64,000 nt of DNA from Muribaculaceae bacterium (GCA_022508985.1 JAFLUA010000003.1:124001-188000), one strand, 5' to 3'; positions 8,138 through 18,513 are shown, counted from the first letter of the stretch. Notes: generated from the sequence alone by a model not told the origin. Numbers and translations are program-made.

Positions 8138-10402
8138 ATGAAATCGAAACTACTCTTAGCTGCTGCGATTGCCGTATGCACCGGTTGGGCTTCGTGCTCT
8201 GTGAAATCGGCCGACGAGCCCGCCGTAAAAGTACACTGGCAAAGCGAAAACCTGCCCGTAGATAGCACCGGCGTTCAGTACTACAAGCAGACCTACACCA
8301 TTACCGGCGACCTCTCCGATGTTGAGCGACTGGGCTTTAATATGTTTGCACGCCGCATGGAAATGGTAAATCCTGCCGACACTCTCATTGAATTTGTTCC
8401 CGGCTACTATGCTATCGCATCGCCTCGTTTCAAAGAGACGCCTGCCGGCGAGTCGCTAATAATCGAGATTATCACACGCGGCAGCATCTGGTCGACTTGT
8501 TATGGCCCTGATGGCGTGCACACCGTCGATAAAGACGGCAATACGGCTGCTGTCGCTTTGACTTATATGGACCTCAGCGCCGACCCGAAAACATATGCCA
8601 CCGCTACTCGCGACCAAATGCCTTATGGCGACGCTGTATATGCTGTTAACGAACAAATCGCCGGTGGAGCAACGCCTTCGCCCTACGATGTTGTCCCTTC
8701 GTTCAAGCAAATTGAACTTACCGGAGGAGAATCGAGCATCGACCCCTCGAAGATTGAATTCATCGCACCGACACGCCAACTCAACGATGGCGGTTATGCC
8801 ATTACTGTTGCCGATGGCAAAATGACGGTTGAGGCCGACGCCAAAATGTGGCCGCAGCTGCGTCATCGCCTATCTCACATCTTCGGCTCCAAGACCATCT
8901 CTCTACCCAATGCGCAGATATTAGACTGGCCGTCGCTCCCTTATCGCGGCATCATGATTGATATCTCACGAAACTATCAGACTCCCGACGAAATTCACCG
9001 CATAATCGACCTCATGGCTGATTACGGCTTGAACCGCTTCCATTTCCACATTGTCGACGACGAGGCGTGGCGCCTTGAAATTGCAGAACTGCCCGAGCTC
9101 ACAGAAGTCGGTGCCCGTCGCGGCTACAACTTTGACGCAACAGGCGAATATCTGCCTCAGATTTTTGCAGGAAACGGCGACCCCGACAACACCCAAGGTA
9201 CTGCCAACGGATATTTCACTCGCGAAGACTATATCAGCGTATTGCATCACGCCGATAGCCTTGGCATTGCCGTAATTCCTGAAATAGAATCACCGGGACA
9301 CGCACGCGCCGCCATTAACGCTATGGCATTGCGCGCAAGTCGACTCGGCGACGAGTCGCTAATCCTTAGAGAACGCGACGATGAATCTACATTTACATCG
9401 GCTCAATCGTTCCACGACAATGTGATGAACCCAGCCCTTGAAGGTCCGTATAAATTGATGGATATCGTTGCCGACGAACTCTTAGCAATATATCGCGAAG
9501 CCAGTGTACCCTTGTTGGCAATACATATCGGCGGCGACGAAGTGCCCCACGGCGCTTGGAACGGCAGTAAGGCCGTTGCAGCTCTCATGGAGCGCGAAGG
9601 ATTTAAGAGCGACAAAGAAATACACGCATACTTCGTTAAACGCATACGCGATTTATATGCTACGAAAGGCGTTAAAATTTCCGGATGGCAAGAAGTAGCT
9701 TTGCGCCACCCCGAAGACTATAACAAAGAAGTAGTGCCGTCGGTTTATTCTATTAACTGCTGGCAAACCTTACCCGTAAATGGTGTTAGCACCGTAACAA
9801 ACGATATCGCAGGAGCCGGTTATCCTATCGTGTTGAGTAATGTACAACATTTCTATTTCGACATGTCGTATAGCTATCATCCCGAAGAACGCGGTCTTAG
9901 CTGGGGCGGCACCACCGACGAATTCTCAGCTCTTCATGGCTATCCCGCACGTCTGTGTACTACACCTAATGCTAAAATTGAAGGTGTGTCAGGGCATCTA
10001 TGGGCTGAAACGATTCGCAGTGCTGCCGGCCTTGAGACTCTTCTCCTGCCCAAAATGTTAGGTTTGGCAGAACGTGGATGGAACCCCGACAGTACTTATA
10101 CCGACAAAGATTTCCACGCCGTTATTCTCAACGAGATTCCACGCTGGGAAGCCAACGGCTTGACATACCACGTACGCCAGCCGGGTATCAAACTACTCAA
10201 CGAGGGCTCTCACTTTACCGTTAATTCGCCATATCCCGATGCCGTTATTCGTTACACGCTCGACGGCACCAAGCCTACAGAGAAATCTGAAGTCGTTAAA
10301 CCGGGCGAAGAAGTAGCTGTGGGCGACGCTTCTCGCATTCGCGCTACTCTATGGCTAAACGGTCATCCTTCGGTAACTTCAATTTTGTTTACCGGCAAAT
10401 AA
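8138..10402 (+). CDS. GH20 beta-N-acetylhexosaminidase lipoprotein
   Basis: 754 residues with a lipoprotein signal (VCTGWASC). The order is a GH20b N-terminal domain, the GH20 TIM barrel (YRGIMIDISRNYQTPDEIHR, FHFHIVDDEAWRLEI) and a C-terminal beta domain with YTLDGTKPTEKS, as in CHB_HEX_C/FN3-like tails. The catalytic Asp-Glu pair is visible in HIGGDEVPHGAWNG at D467-E468. The family removes terminal beta-GlcNAc or GalNAc from glycans by substrate-assisted catalysis. Probably surface or periplasm-facing. The GH18 and GH89 genes in this window act on related amino-sugar substrates. Confidence 0.95.
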   Translation: MKSKLLLAAAIAVCTGWASCSVKSADEPAVKVHWQSENLPVDSTGVQYYKQTYTITGDLSDVERLGFNMFARRMEMVNPADTLIEFVPGYYAIASPRFKETPAGESLIIEIITRGSIWSTCYGPDGVHTVDKDGNTAAVALTYMDLSADPKTYATATRDQMPYGDAVYAVNEQIAGGATPSPYDVVPSFKQIELTGGESSIDPSKIEFIAPTRQLNDGGYAITVADGKMTVEADAKMWPQLRHRLSHIFGSKTISLPNAQILDWPSLPYRGIMIDISRNYQTPDEIHRIIDLMADYGLNRFHFHIVDDEAWRLEIAELPELTEVGARRGYNFDATGEYLPQIFAGNGDPDNTQGTANGYFTREDYISVLHHADSLGIAVIPEIESPGHARAAINAMALRASRLGDESLILRERDDESTFTSAQSFHDNVMNPALEGPYKLMDIVADELLAIYREASVPLLAIHIGGDEVPHGAWNGSKAVAALMEREGFKSDKEIHAYFVKRIRDLYATKGVKISGWQEVALRHPEDYNKEVVPSVYSINCWQTLPVNGVSTVTNDIAGAGYPIVLSNVQHFYFDMSYSYHPEERGLSWGGTTDEFSALHGYPARLCTTPNAKIEGVSGHLWAETIRSAAGLETLLLPKMLGLAERGWNPDSTYTDKDFHAVILNEIPRWEANGLTYHVRQPGIKLLNEGSHFTVNSPYPDAVIRYTLDGTKPTEKSEVVKPGEEVAVGDASRIRATLWLNGHPSVTSILFTGK

Positions 10403-10442
10403 CAGATTCGATTTATAGCCGACTCCTCGGCTAAGCATAATT

Positions 10443-10472
10443 AGGGCTGACACTCATCGCAGTATCAGCCCT
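10443..10472. terminator. Bidirectional terminator
   Basis: AGGGCTGA and TCAGCCCT pair around a 14-base loop, followed by ATTTTTTG. It separates the convergent GH20 and helicase genes. Confidence 0.75.
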
Positions 10473-10493
10473 ATTTTTTGCTATAATGCTGGT

Positions 10494-13400
10494 TTATAGA
10501 CTCTCCATAATTTCATCGATAACCAACTCGGGATTATCAAACCAATCCAAGACATAAACGCGCTGAATGTGCCAGCCCAAACTATGAAGGATATCAATCG
10601 ACGTTATTTCGCGGTCGCGCACAGTAGGCATCGATGCATAATTCTCGCCGTCGACTATAATTCCCGATTTATAGCTACCGCCATGCTCCATATCGATTAT
10701 CGCTATATCAACCTTGAAATCACTCCGGCCCACACCGGTTTCAACCTTAAGACCTCTATTTTCAAGCGCCTCGGCTATTTTATTGATTACAAAATCTTTA
10801 CTACACTGCACCTCGCCACTTAGCACGCTACCGCTCTCGGCATACTCCAGAAAATCGCGCAACGCTTCGGCGCCCTTGCTGAGCGGGTTATCGCTGACAA
10901 TATGGCGCGCTTTTAACGAACTGAAAACATACATCTCTTCTCGAGCCCTTGATGCGGCAACATTTAGACGCCGCTCACCGCCCTGTCGGTTTAAGGGACC
11001 GAAATTCAACGATACTTTTCCATTTCTATCCGGGCCATATCCTATCGAAAACAAAATAATATCGCGCTCATCACCTTGCACATTTTCAAGATTTTTCACG
11101 AAAATAGGCTCTAAAGCTTTCTCGGCTCTCTCTGCCATTTTTTTGTTGCGCGCCAACTTATTCATAAGGAGGTCTTCTATAAGGTCGGCTTGCGGTCGCG
11201 AGAATGTTACGACGCCTATCGACGGCAACGTATCACCATCGCCATCGAGTATTTCTACAATCTTATTCACTACCGCTTTCGCCTCGATATCGTTTGTGCG
11301 CGACTCGCCATAATCGTACACTCCTTCCGGGTCGATCAGCCACACCTTTTTGTCGCGGTCGTTAACCGACGGGAAGGTCATGAGCTTGTTATCATAAAAC
11401 TCACGGTTGCTAAAAGCAATGAGGCTTTCATGGCGTGAGCGGTAATGCCGCGAAAGATAGCGCGAAGGTATGCCCAACGCAATGAAATCTTCAAGAACAG
11501 AATCGGCATCTTCGCTGTCGGCATCGTCATCAACACTTATAGTCGTATTCATAAAAAAGCGTGTTGGCGGCAACTGCTTGGGGTCGCCTACGACAACCAC
11601 CGTCTTCGACCGAGCGATAGCGCCTATGGCATCAGCCGTCGACATCTGAGAGGCCTCGTCGAAGACTACTATATCGAAAAACGCGTCGCTCATATCGAGA
11701 TATTGAGCCACCGAGATAGGGCTCATCAACATGCAAGGGAAGAGCTCGGAAAGCACATGGCTACTCTCCGATATTATTTTTCTTAACGAGACGCCTCGGC
11801 CTCCATTAGCCTGTCGGCGCGACAATAACAGCCATTCTTTTTCATATTCCTTGGGAAGGGAATAGCTTCGGGCCCTATCGAGCAACACTTCTTGCAAATA
11901 GCGGGCACTAACTTCGTGGAAATGGTGGGCCTCGTGTCTATAATTTTTTAATTTTAATTGGAAAATAGCGCCATTGAATCCTCTAAGGGCTTGATCTTGC
12001 CCTATTATGTTTTCAGCCAAGTCTCTATAGTAGCTTTTCTTGAATGCTTCCGACGTTTCTATGCCCGAATGTCCGGCATAGAGATAGTCGAGCACGGTCG
12101 ACGATGAAAGTGAAAGAATTCCACTTTCGATGATGCACGTAGACACATAATACCATTTACGCAATTGTTTGAGCGATTTTTCCCATTTGTCGGCATACTC
12201 GATGAGCCTTTCGATATTATCTTCGTTTTTAATATCGGATTCTATTTCCGCTAACTCAGTCAGGCCAATCCATGCCCTGTTTTTTGATAGGAAATACTGC
12301 AGGTCCTTCTTGAAAATATATCGGTTAAGCCATCGACTCTGTTTTTTCTTTATTCTTTCAAGCTCTACCGGAAGCTCTGAGAGCACCTGCAACAACGCGT
12401 TTTCATTGTCGGCGGTATTTTCCAACGGATATACTCCTCTCAGCGGCGATTCCGCTATATGAGAGCCGAATATCGACATCGCTTTATCCAATTTTGCCAA
12501 GGTTTCGCAAATAGTGTCGACATCACTGGGGGTGAGGTGTGATATCGATTCGTAAGGAAGGTCGATGAGCATGCCTGGTGCCGATTCATAGCGACTTATG
12601 ATATCAAATAGCGACAGCCCGTTATCTCTTTTTGCATGCATCGCGTCGGTAAAATCCTTAATAGCATACCTTTGGCTAAAAAGAATGTTGGATTTCTGCG
12701 TATAATTTTCACTTCCGCCCTGCTGCTCGTGCACCCGCTGTATCAAATCGATATTTGAATTACTAAGTTGCGCGAAAAACGACTTTTTATTTGTCTTATT
12801 GGAGTGCAACTCAAGGCAATAAGGAGATAGCCCTATTGCTGCCAATCGCTTGTTAACGACATCTAAAGCAGCACGCTTTTCTGCTACAAAGAGCACCTTT
12901 TTGCCATTGAAAAGCGCGTCGGCTATTATATTTGTTATGGTCTGACTCTTGCCCGTGCCCGGAGGTCCGTGCAGCACAAACGATTCACCGCTCGTCGCGG
13001 CCATTACCGCTTCGAGTTGAGATGAGTCATAGGCCAAGGGCAGCATGTGAGTGGCAGGCGAATCGCTCTCTGCCGACGACGCCGTCTTTATACACCTGTC
13101 GATTTGCGGTATCCTATTCTCAATCAACCCCTTTAGCAATGGGTGTCGGCCTATGATATCATGCGAGGTGTGAATATCATTCCACATTAAAAACTTTGTA
13201 AACGAGAACAGACCCACATACGATTTTAGCGGCATGGTCCATTTCTTATCGTCAGGCTGATGCGCATTGATTGCCTCGACATGCTCGCCGAATTTTGCAA
13301 ACAGAGGCTTCCAGTCGGGGATTCCCGTGTCGTCGGTTTCGACACTCACAAATTCTCGCAAATCGATGCCAAAGGTCTGACGCATATATTCCAACAGCGT

Positions 13401-13823
13401 AAAATTAAACATCGATTCCTCGTCGCGCAACCGTATCTCATAAGTTTTGGCCTTCGTCCTTACTATGTTTAGCGGTATGAGCAACAAGGGCGCCAAATGC
13501 TCTTCGGCCTTCTCTTCATCAAACCATCGCAATGTCCCCACCGACAAGAACAGATTGTTGGCGCCATTCTCTTCTATTGCCGAGCGCGACGCCCTATACA
13601 ACTCCTTGAGGATAAGCTCGTTGTCGCCCACATCTTTGCTCGTCGCAGTCTTGCCACCTACAATCTCGGCCAAGCGTCCTGCTTTCAGCGTATCGATGAT
13701 ATGCGACACATCAACCTCCGATAATTCTACTATCGTCTTACCCGGGCGCAAATGCAACAGGCTATTTCCCATCGACAAGTCTAAGAGATTGCGCTCCCAC
13801 GTTTGTATCTTTAAATCACTCAT
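10494..13823 (-). CDS. DUF4011 / SF1 helicase / MTES_1575-type nuclease, probable defence protein
   Basis: 1109 residues. The N-terminus (KIQTWERNLLDLSMGNSLLH) matches DUF4011. An SF1 helicase core follows, with Walker A GPPGTGKS at residues 286-293, Walker B VVFDEASQM, motif III GDPKQLPPT and late motifs (NVQGDERDIILFSIGYG, LNVAASRAREEMYVFSS). The last 110 residues carry VDIAIID, VDGENYASMPTVRDRE and LGWHIQRVYVLDWF, typical of the Vsr-like REase_MTES_1575 PD-(D/E)xK domain with its acidic residues present. Proteins of this architecture are associated with antiphage defence, but cleavage by this one is inferred. It is compact for the class. A small membrane-protein gene lies 68 bases upstream on the same strand. 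Confidence 0.88.
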   Translation of the reverse strand: MSDLKIQTWERNLLDLSMGNSLLHLRPGKTIVELSEVDVSHIIDTLKAGRLAEIVGGKTATSKDVGDNELILKELYRASRSAIEENGANNLFLSVGTLRWFDEEKAEEHLAPLLLIPLNIVRTKAKTYEIRLRDEESMFNFTLLEYMRQTFGIDLREFVSVETDDTGIPDWKPLFAKFGEHVEAINAHQPDDKKWTMPLKSYVGLFSFTKFLMWNDIHTSHDIIGRHPLLKGLIENRIPQIDRCIKTASSAESDSPATHMLPLAYDSSQLEAVMAATSGESFVLHGPPGTGKSQTITNIIADALFNGKKVLFVAEKRAALDVVNKRLAAIGLSPYCLELHSNKTNKKSFFAQLSNSNIDLIQRVHEQQGGSENYTQKSNILFSQRYAIKDFTDAMHAKRDNGLSLFDIISRYESAPGMLIDLPYESISHLTPSDVDTICETLAKLDKAMSIFGSHIAESPLRGVYPLENTADNENALLQVLSELPVELERIKKKQSRWLNRYIFKKDLQYFLSKNRAWIGLTELAEIESDIKNEDNIERLIEYADKWEKSLKQLRKWYYVSTCIIESGILSLSSSTVLDYLYAGHSGIETSEAFKKSYYRDLAENIIGQDQALRGFNGAIFQLKLKNYRHEAHHFHEVSARYLQEVLLDRARSYSLPKEYEKEWLLLSRRQANGGRGVSLRKIISESSHVLSELFPCMLMSPISVAQYLDMSDAFFDIVVFDEASQMSTADAIGAIARSKTVVVVGDPKQLPPTRFFMNTTISVDDDADSEDADSVLEDFIALGIPSRYLSRHYRSRHESLIAFSNREFYDNKLMTFPSVNDRDKKVWLIDPEGVYDYGESRTNDIEAKAVVNKIVEILDGDGDTLPSIGVVTFSRPQADLIEDLLMNKLARNKKMAERAEKALEPIFVKNLENVQGDERDIILFSIGYGPDRNGKVSLNFGPLNRQGGERRLNVAASRAREEMYVFSSLKARHIVSDNPLSKGAEALRDFLEYAESGSVLSGEVQCSKDFVINKIAEALENRGLKVETGVGRSDFKVDIAIIDMEHGGSYKSGIIVDGENYASMPTVRDREITSIDILHSLGWHIQRVYVLDWFDNPELVIDEIMESL

Positions 13824-13891
13824 ATCAAATTGTAGTTATATGCTTTTTATAATACCATTTTCTGCCGAATTGTAAACGCTCTTCCGGCGTG

Positions 13892-14155
13892 TTAATCTTC
13901 TTCATCAATAACAGATTCGACAGCAACCCAATTTTTAAATTCATTAGTATGAATTAAACTATCATACCAATAAGTATTACAATCAATAAAAATCCTGTCA
14001 ATAAGTTTATCATTATGCTTATAATATTCTCTATAAAATTGTAATTCTTTTGTAGAATAATAGTTATTGGCAAATGATGCTCCTAATAATATTACTAATA
14101 AAACTATTACTATTGATAGGAATGTTTTATTGTCGTCAATATTCCACTTCTTCAT
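13892..14155 (-). CDS. Small AT-rich single-pass membrane protein, unknown
   Basis: 87 residues: a short cytoplasmic start (MKKWNIDDNKTF), one hydrophobic helix (LSIVIVLLVILLGASFA, about residues 13-29) and a charged, Tyr/Asp/Glu-rich tail of about 57 residues. I recognise no family. The DNA is visibly richer in A/T than the genes around it. It ends 68 bases before the helicase-nuclease start on the same strand and could be cotranscribed with it, which would make it a candidate membrane partner of that defence protein. That link rests on position alone. Confidence 0.55.
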   Translation of the reverse strand: MKKWNIDDNKTFLSIVIVLLVILLGASFANNYYSTKELQFYREYYKHNDKLIDRIFIDCNTYWYDSLIHTNEFKNWVAVESVIDEED

Positions 14156-14422
14156 AATAATACTACTGAATTAATCGTTATCAATAAATCTATTTTCACA
14201 CAAAATTATTTAATCGCCTGCCAATATATTGTCTTTATTTTGCCCATTGTATATACACCCCCTTTGGCTGTACGAAATGAGTATTGCCCCTCTTTTCAAT
14301 CCTTCAATCAACCCTTTTCGGACCCACGTTTCGCGTATTTATCATAAAAATACTTGCCTGTCTCAATAATTATTACGAAATTAGTCGGGAAATTTAATTT
14401 ACACGCACAAATATCTGAAACA

Positions 14423-15490
14423 ATGAAAAAGATTAGTAGCTTATTGCTTATTTTAGGAATGCTCTTTAGCATCGTTTCGTGTACTAATGAGCCCGGACCC
14501 GGTGAAAAAGATGACGATGATAACAACAACAAATTTGAGAGTATTGACGCTCCCGACCATAATGTTATCGTTGCCTATGTTACTTCTTGGAGCTCGGGTA
14601 AACCCGACCCAAATCTCATCACGCACATCAACTATGCTTTTGGCGACGTTAATAAAACCTTTAATGGCATCACCATTAATAATCCGGCACGCCTGCGCGA
14701 AATGGCTTCGTTGAAGAAACAGAATCCTCAATTAAAAGTTCTGCTCTCGATTGGCGGATGGGGCAGCGGCGGCTTCAGTGAAATGGCTGCTAACAAAACT
14801 AATCGCCAAGCATTTGCGGCCGATTGTGCCAAAATTATAAAAGACTACGGCATCGATGGTATCGACATCGACTGGGAATATCCGGGCAGCAGCGTGGCCG
14901 GAATCTCCAGCAGCTCGAGCGATATGTCGAACTTCACTCTATTGATGCGTGATATCCGTAGCGCTATCGGCCGTGATAATTTGCTGACAATAGCCACTAT
15001 AGCATCGGCTAAATTTATCAGCTTCCGCGATGTAATGCCTTACCTCAACTACGTAAATATTATGTCGTACGACTTAGGCGAAGCTCCTTTACATCACTCT
15101 GCCTTATATAAATCAAAAAATACCCCGTCGCAAACATGCGACAGCTCTGTCAAAGCCCACCTCGCTGCTGGTATCCCTGCCGGCAAGCTCGTAATGGGTA
15201 TGCCGTTCTATGGCCGTGGTAAGGCCGGAACGGCTGCTGTTAACTACAAAAGCATCGTTATTCCCGATGATTGCTCCGTTTACTTCGATGAAGAAGCAAT
15301 GGTACCTTTCATCGCCGATGCCGACGGCGCTTTGATTTTTGGTTTCGACAATCCTTCGTCGCTGACAGCTAAATGCAAATACATTATGGATAACGGCCTT
15401 TTAGGCGCAATGTATTGGGAATTTGGAGGCGACAACGACAAAAAAGAATTGGCGACGGCCGTTTATAACGGCATATTTGGCCTAAAATAA
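14423..15490 (+). CDS. GH18 chitinase-like lipoprotein (first of a tandem pair)
   Basis: Start set at the ATG at 14423, which begins the lipoprotein signal (MKKISSLLLILG, lipobox IVSC); a longer in-frame start at 14354 would bury it. 355 residues. The Asp-rich linker PGEKDDDDNNN precedes a GH18 barrel with the SIGGWG substrate motif and the catalytic DxxDxDxE motif DGIDIDWEYP (E152 as acid, D150 assisting), then NIMSYDL and GAMYWEF. The family hydrolyses beta-1,4-GlcNAc linkages. Likely surface-anchored. Whether chitin, peptidoglycan-like or N-glycan substrates are used is unknown. Confidence 0.92.
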   Translation: MKKISSLLLILGMLFSIVSCTNEPGPGEKDDDDNNNKFESIDAPDHNVIVAYVTSWSSGKPDPNLITHINYAFGDVNKTFNGITINNPARLREMASLKKQNPQLKVLLSIGGWGSGGFSEMAANKTNRQAFAADCAKIIKDYGIDGIDIDWEYPGSSVAGISSSSSDMSNFTLLMRDIRSAIGRDNLLTIATIASAKFISFRDVMPYLNYVNIMSYDLGEAPLHHSALYKSKNTPSQTCDSSVKAHLAAGIPAGKLVMGMPFYGRGKAGTAAVNYKSIVIPDDCSVYFDEEAMVPFIADADGALIFGFDNPSSLTAKCKYIMDNGLLGAMYWEFGGDNDKKELATAVYNGIFGLK

Positions 15491-15509
15491 CACAAACTGC
15501 CACCGATAA

Positions 15510-15539
15510 GAAAATGGACGGCTTCGGTCGCCCATTTTC
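15510..15539 (+). terminator. Hairpin terminator
   Basis: GAAAATGG and CCATTTTC pair around a GC-rich TTCG-containing loop, followed by GTTCTTT. Confidence 0.65.
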
Positions 15540-15620
15540 GTTCTTTACTTGCAGATATCAATTTTTATTGCTAAATTAGTGAGGAATTTGTTATTTACAT
15601 AATATAAAACAACTAAATCT

Positions 15621-17108
15621 ATGATAATCAAAACATTGAGTAAAGTATTTATTCCCATTGGAGTAATACTGGCTTGTTTGTCTTGCGTCAAAACCGATGC
15701 CGAAAAAGTTGTTGACAAACCGCAGTCAAAGGTTGTCGCAGCCTATGTAACAGCGCGCGGAGCAGTTTTACCCGACCCTACGCTCGTTACGCACATCAAC
15801 TATGCTTTTGGCCATGTGAACGAAAACTTCGATGGCGTCAAAATTGCAAATGAAACTCGCCTGCACGAGGTTGCCGCCCTTAAAGAGCAAAATCCCGACC
15901 TGAAAGTGCTTTTGTCGATTGGTGGCTGGGGTAGCGGCCGTTTCAGCGAAATGGTGTCGAATGATACTCTCCGACAGTCGTTTGCCAACGATTGCGCTCG
16001 CATTGTAGCCGACTTCAACATCGACGGTATCGACATCGACTGGGAGTATCCGGGCAGCAGCGCCGCCGGCATATCAAGTAGCGAAGACGATTGCGACAAT
16101 TTTACCTTGCTGATGCGTGATATCCGCAACTGCATTGGCGCTGATAAATTACTCACTATTGCCAGCGCCGCATCGGCTAAGTTTATCGACTTCCCGAGTG
16201 TTTTGCCCTACATCGATTTCGTTAATATAATGTCGTACGATTTGGGACATGCTCCTCTGCATCAAGCCGCGCTATATCAGTCGGAAAACACTCCCGAATT
16301 TACGTGCGACTGGGCCGTTAAAGCACATGTCGCCGCCGGTATACCCGTAGGGCGCCTCGTTTTAGGCATGCCATTCTACGGACGCGGTCCGGTAGGAACT
16401 CCCGGTGCTAAATATAAAGACATCCAGGTGCCGGAAAATTGTACTGTCGTATTCGACTCAATAGCAATGGTGCCGTTTATAGCCGACTCCAAAGGCAAGA
16501 TGATTTTTGGTTTTGACAACCCCGCATCGTTGGCCGCAAAATGCAAGTATATCGAAGAAAACGGCCTCCTTGGTGCTATGTATTGGGAATATAATGGCGA
16601 TAACGATGAAAAAGAATTGGCCACCACTGTCTTTAATGGCGTCAATAGCCAAGCCATCGTACCTCATGTTATGGCTTTGAATGAGAGCGAAGACAATGAC
16701 GATTTCGTTACGGCAGCCATGGAGTGGCTCCGCAATCACGCTAAAACCAACAACTATATACTTACAGAAGTATATTCGTCGGAAAACATCAGCGATGAGT
16801 TTCTTAAAGACTATTGCCTCGTGGTGCAACTCAACCCCGTGGCGTGCCAATGTCGTGATAATGGCAATTCGGTATTTACTGATTACATCAATAACGCTAA
16901 CGGTGCTTTAATCGGTTTTACGACTTGCAAGAAATGCAAAGCAAAGGAGCTCGGTGCCAAGTCTGAGCAATCTCCTGATAATAGGACAACTGCACCAAGC
17001 GACAGCTGTAACATTAAAATACATATCGATCGCAACGCCAACCCATTCGGCTGCGACGACTTTATCCAAGAGCTCTCCAATGCCATCGAGCGCCGACTCT
17101 TAAAATAG
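15621..17108 (+). CDS. GH18 chitinase-like lipoprotein with C-terminal extension (second of pair)
   Basis: 495 residues with a lipoprotein signal (VILACLSC). Residues about 35-340 are a close paralogue of the preceding GH18 protein, with SIGGWGSG, DGIDIDWEYP (E142) and GAMYWEY. The extra 150 residues at the C-terminus begin near NSQAIVPHVMALNES and contain FLKDYCLVVQLNP, FTDYINNANGALIGF and several cysteines (CQC, CKKC). This outline loosely resembles ThuA-like glutamine-amidotransferase-fold domains, an uncertain inference. The pair probably arose by tandem duplication. An intervening terminator suggests separate transcripts. Confidence 0.88.
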   Translation: MIIKTLSKVFIPIGVILACLSCVKTDAEKVVDKPQSKVVAAYVTARGAVLPDPTLVTHINYAFGHVNENFDGVKIANETRLHEVAALKEQNPDLKVLLSIGGWGSGRFSEMVSNDTLRQSFANDCARIVADFNIDGIDIDWEYPGSSAAGISSSEDDCDNFTLLMRDIRNCIGADKLLTIASAASAKFIDFPSVLPYIDFVNIMSYDLGHAPLHQAALYQSENTPEFTCDWAVKAHVAAGIPVGRLVLGMPFYGRGPVGTPGAKYKDIQVPENCTVVFDSIAMVPFIADSKGKMIFGFDNPASLAAKCKYIEENGLLGAMYWEYNGDNDEKELATTVFNGVNSQAIVPHVMALNESEDNDDFVTAAMEWLRNHAKTNNYILTEVYSSENISDEFLKDYCLVVQLNPVACQCRDNGNSVFTDYINNANGALIGFTTCKKCKAKELGAKSEQSPDNRTTAPSDSCNIKIHIDRNANPFGCDDFIQELSNAIERRLLK

Positions 17109-17128
17109 CAAGTAAATAGCTATAGATC

Positions 17129-17165
17129 GAAAAAGGCGGACAATCTAACCGATTATTCGCCTTTT
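17129..17165. terminator. Hairpin terminator between convergent genes
   Basis: AAAAGGCG and CGCCTTTT form the stem, followed by CGTTTTGT. It lies between the second GH18 gene and der. Confidence 0.6.
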
Positions 17166-17193
17166 CGTTTTGTATTGCTATACTTATTGGTCG

Positions 17194-18513
17194 TTATTTC
17201 TCGCGCATGAACACGTTAATGGGGGTGCCGCTAAAATCCCAATGCTCGCGAATCTTATTTTCCAGATAGCGGCGATAAGGCTCTTTAACCCATTGCGGAA
17301 GATTACAGAAGAAAATAAACGTGGGCACAGCAGAGCCTTTGAGCATCGTTATATATTTAATTTTCACAAACTTACCCTTGTTGCTTGGCGGTGGATATGC
17401 GGCTATATCCTCCTGCAACACCGTGTTGAGTTGCGATGTTGGCACTACGCGCTTACGGTTGTTGTAAACGTCGACTGCCGTTTCAAGAACCTTAAAAATG
17501 CGTTGCTTTGTTAGAGCCGATGTAAATATGATAGGGAAATCGGTAAATGGCGCAAAGCGTTCTCGTATCGTATTCTCGTAGTGTTTAATAGCAGCTGTCG
17601 ACTTGTCTTCGACCAAATCCCATTTATTTACAACAACTACAAGGCCCTTTTTATTACGCTGTATAAGAGAAAAAATGTTTACATCCTGGCTCTCAATACC
17701 GCGAGTGGCATCTATCATAAGAATACAAATATCGGAGGCCTCAATAGCACGAATAGAGCGTATCACTGAGTAATACTCGATGTCTTCGTTTACTTTTGTT
17801 TTCTTCCTGATACCGGCAGTATCGACAAGGTAAAAATCGAAGCCATATTTATTGTATCGTGTGTAAATAGAGTCGCGCGTTGTACCGGCAATATCCGTTA
17901 CGATATGGCGCTCGGCGCCGATAAAAGCGTTGATTAACGACGATTTACCGGCATTCGGTCGGCCTACGATAGCAAATTTGGGGAAATCTTCAAGACCGGC
18001 GGCATCGTCGTCGGTTTTCTCCGGTAATTTAGCCACGACATCGTCGAGTAAATCACCTGTTCCATAGCCATTAACGGCCGATATGGGATATGGGTCTCCG
18101 AGGCCGAGGGAGTAAAACTCCGGCACATTGTACACCCATTCGTTTGAGTCTACCTTGTTGGCGACAAGCAGCACCGGTTTGCGAGACTTCCGCAATATCT
18201 CGGCAACGTGGTCGTCGAGGTCGGTAACGCCATTCATAGCATCAACCACAAACAAAATTTCATCGGCCTGCTCTATGGCAAGCTCCACTTGCTTATTAAT
18301 TTCGGCCTCAAAAACATCTTCGGAGTTAACAACCCATCCGCCGGTGTCGACGATAGAAAATTCTTTTCCATTCCAGTCAACCTTTCCATATTGGCGGTCG
18401 CGGGTAGTGCCTGCCGTGGGGTCGGTAATGGCCGTACGCGATTGCGTCAGCCTGTTAAAAAGCGTCGATTTACCCACATTAGGGCGCCCGACAATTGCTA
18501 CAAGTTGTGCCAT
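17194..18513 (-). CDS. der: Ribosome biogenesis GTPase Der (EngA)
   Basis: 439 residues from the ATG at 18513 ([17 protein letters not shown]); a frame extension 14 codons upstream overlaps the promoter and is not used. Two GTPase domains are present with P-loops GRPNVGKS and [16 protein letters not shown] switch motifs, NKVD and NKWD specificity motifs, and a C-terminal KH-like domain ending near NVFMREK. Der is an essential 50S subunit assembly factor. It is transcribed divergently from the Lrp/AsnC gene. Confidence 0.97.
   Translation of the reverse strand: MAQLVAIVGRPNVGKSTLFNRLTQSRTAITDPTAGTTRDRQYGKVDWNGKEFSIVDTGGWVVNSEDVFEAEINKQVELAIEQADEILFVVDAMNGVTDLDDHVAEILRKSRKPVLLVANKVDSNEWVYNVPEFYSLGLGDPYPISAVNGYGTGDLLDDVVAKLPEKTDDDAAGLEDFPKFAIVGRPNAGKSSLINAFIGAERHIVTDIAGTTRDSIYTRYNKYGFDFYLVDTAGIRKKTKVNEDIEYYSVIRSIRAIEASDICILMIDATRGIESQDVNIFSLIQRNKKGLVVVVNKWDLVEDKSTAAIKHYENTIRERFAPFTDFPIIFTSALTKQRIFKVLETAVDVYNNRKRVVPTSQLNTVLQEDIAAYPPPSNKGKFVKIKYITMLKGSAVPTFIFFCNLPQWVKEPYRRYLENKIREHWDFSGTPINVFMREK

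Noticed and set aside
10569-13875. Plus-strand ORFs opposite the helicase-nuclease gene
   Set aside because: They lie opposite a clear 1109-residue protein with intact motifs and have no recognisable content.
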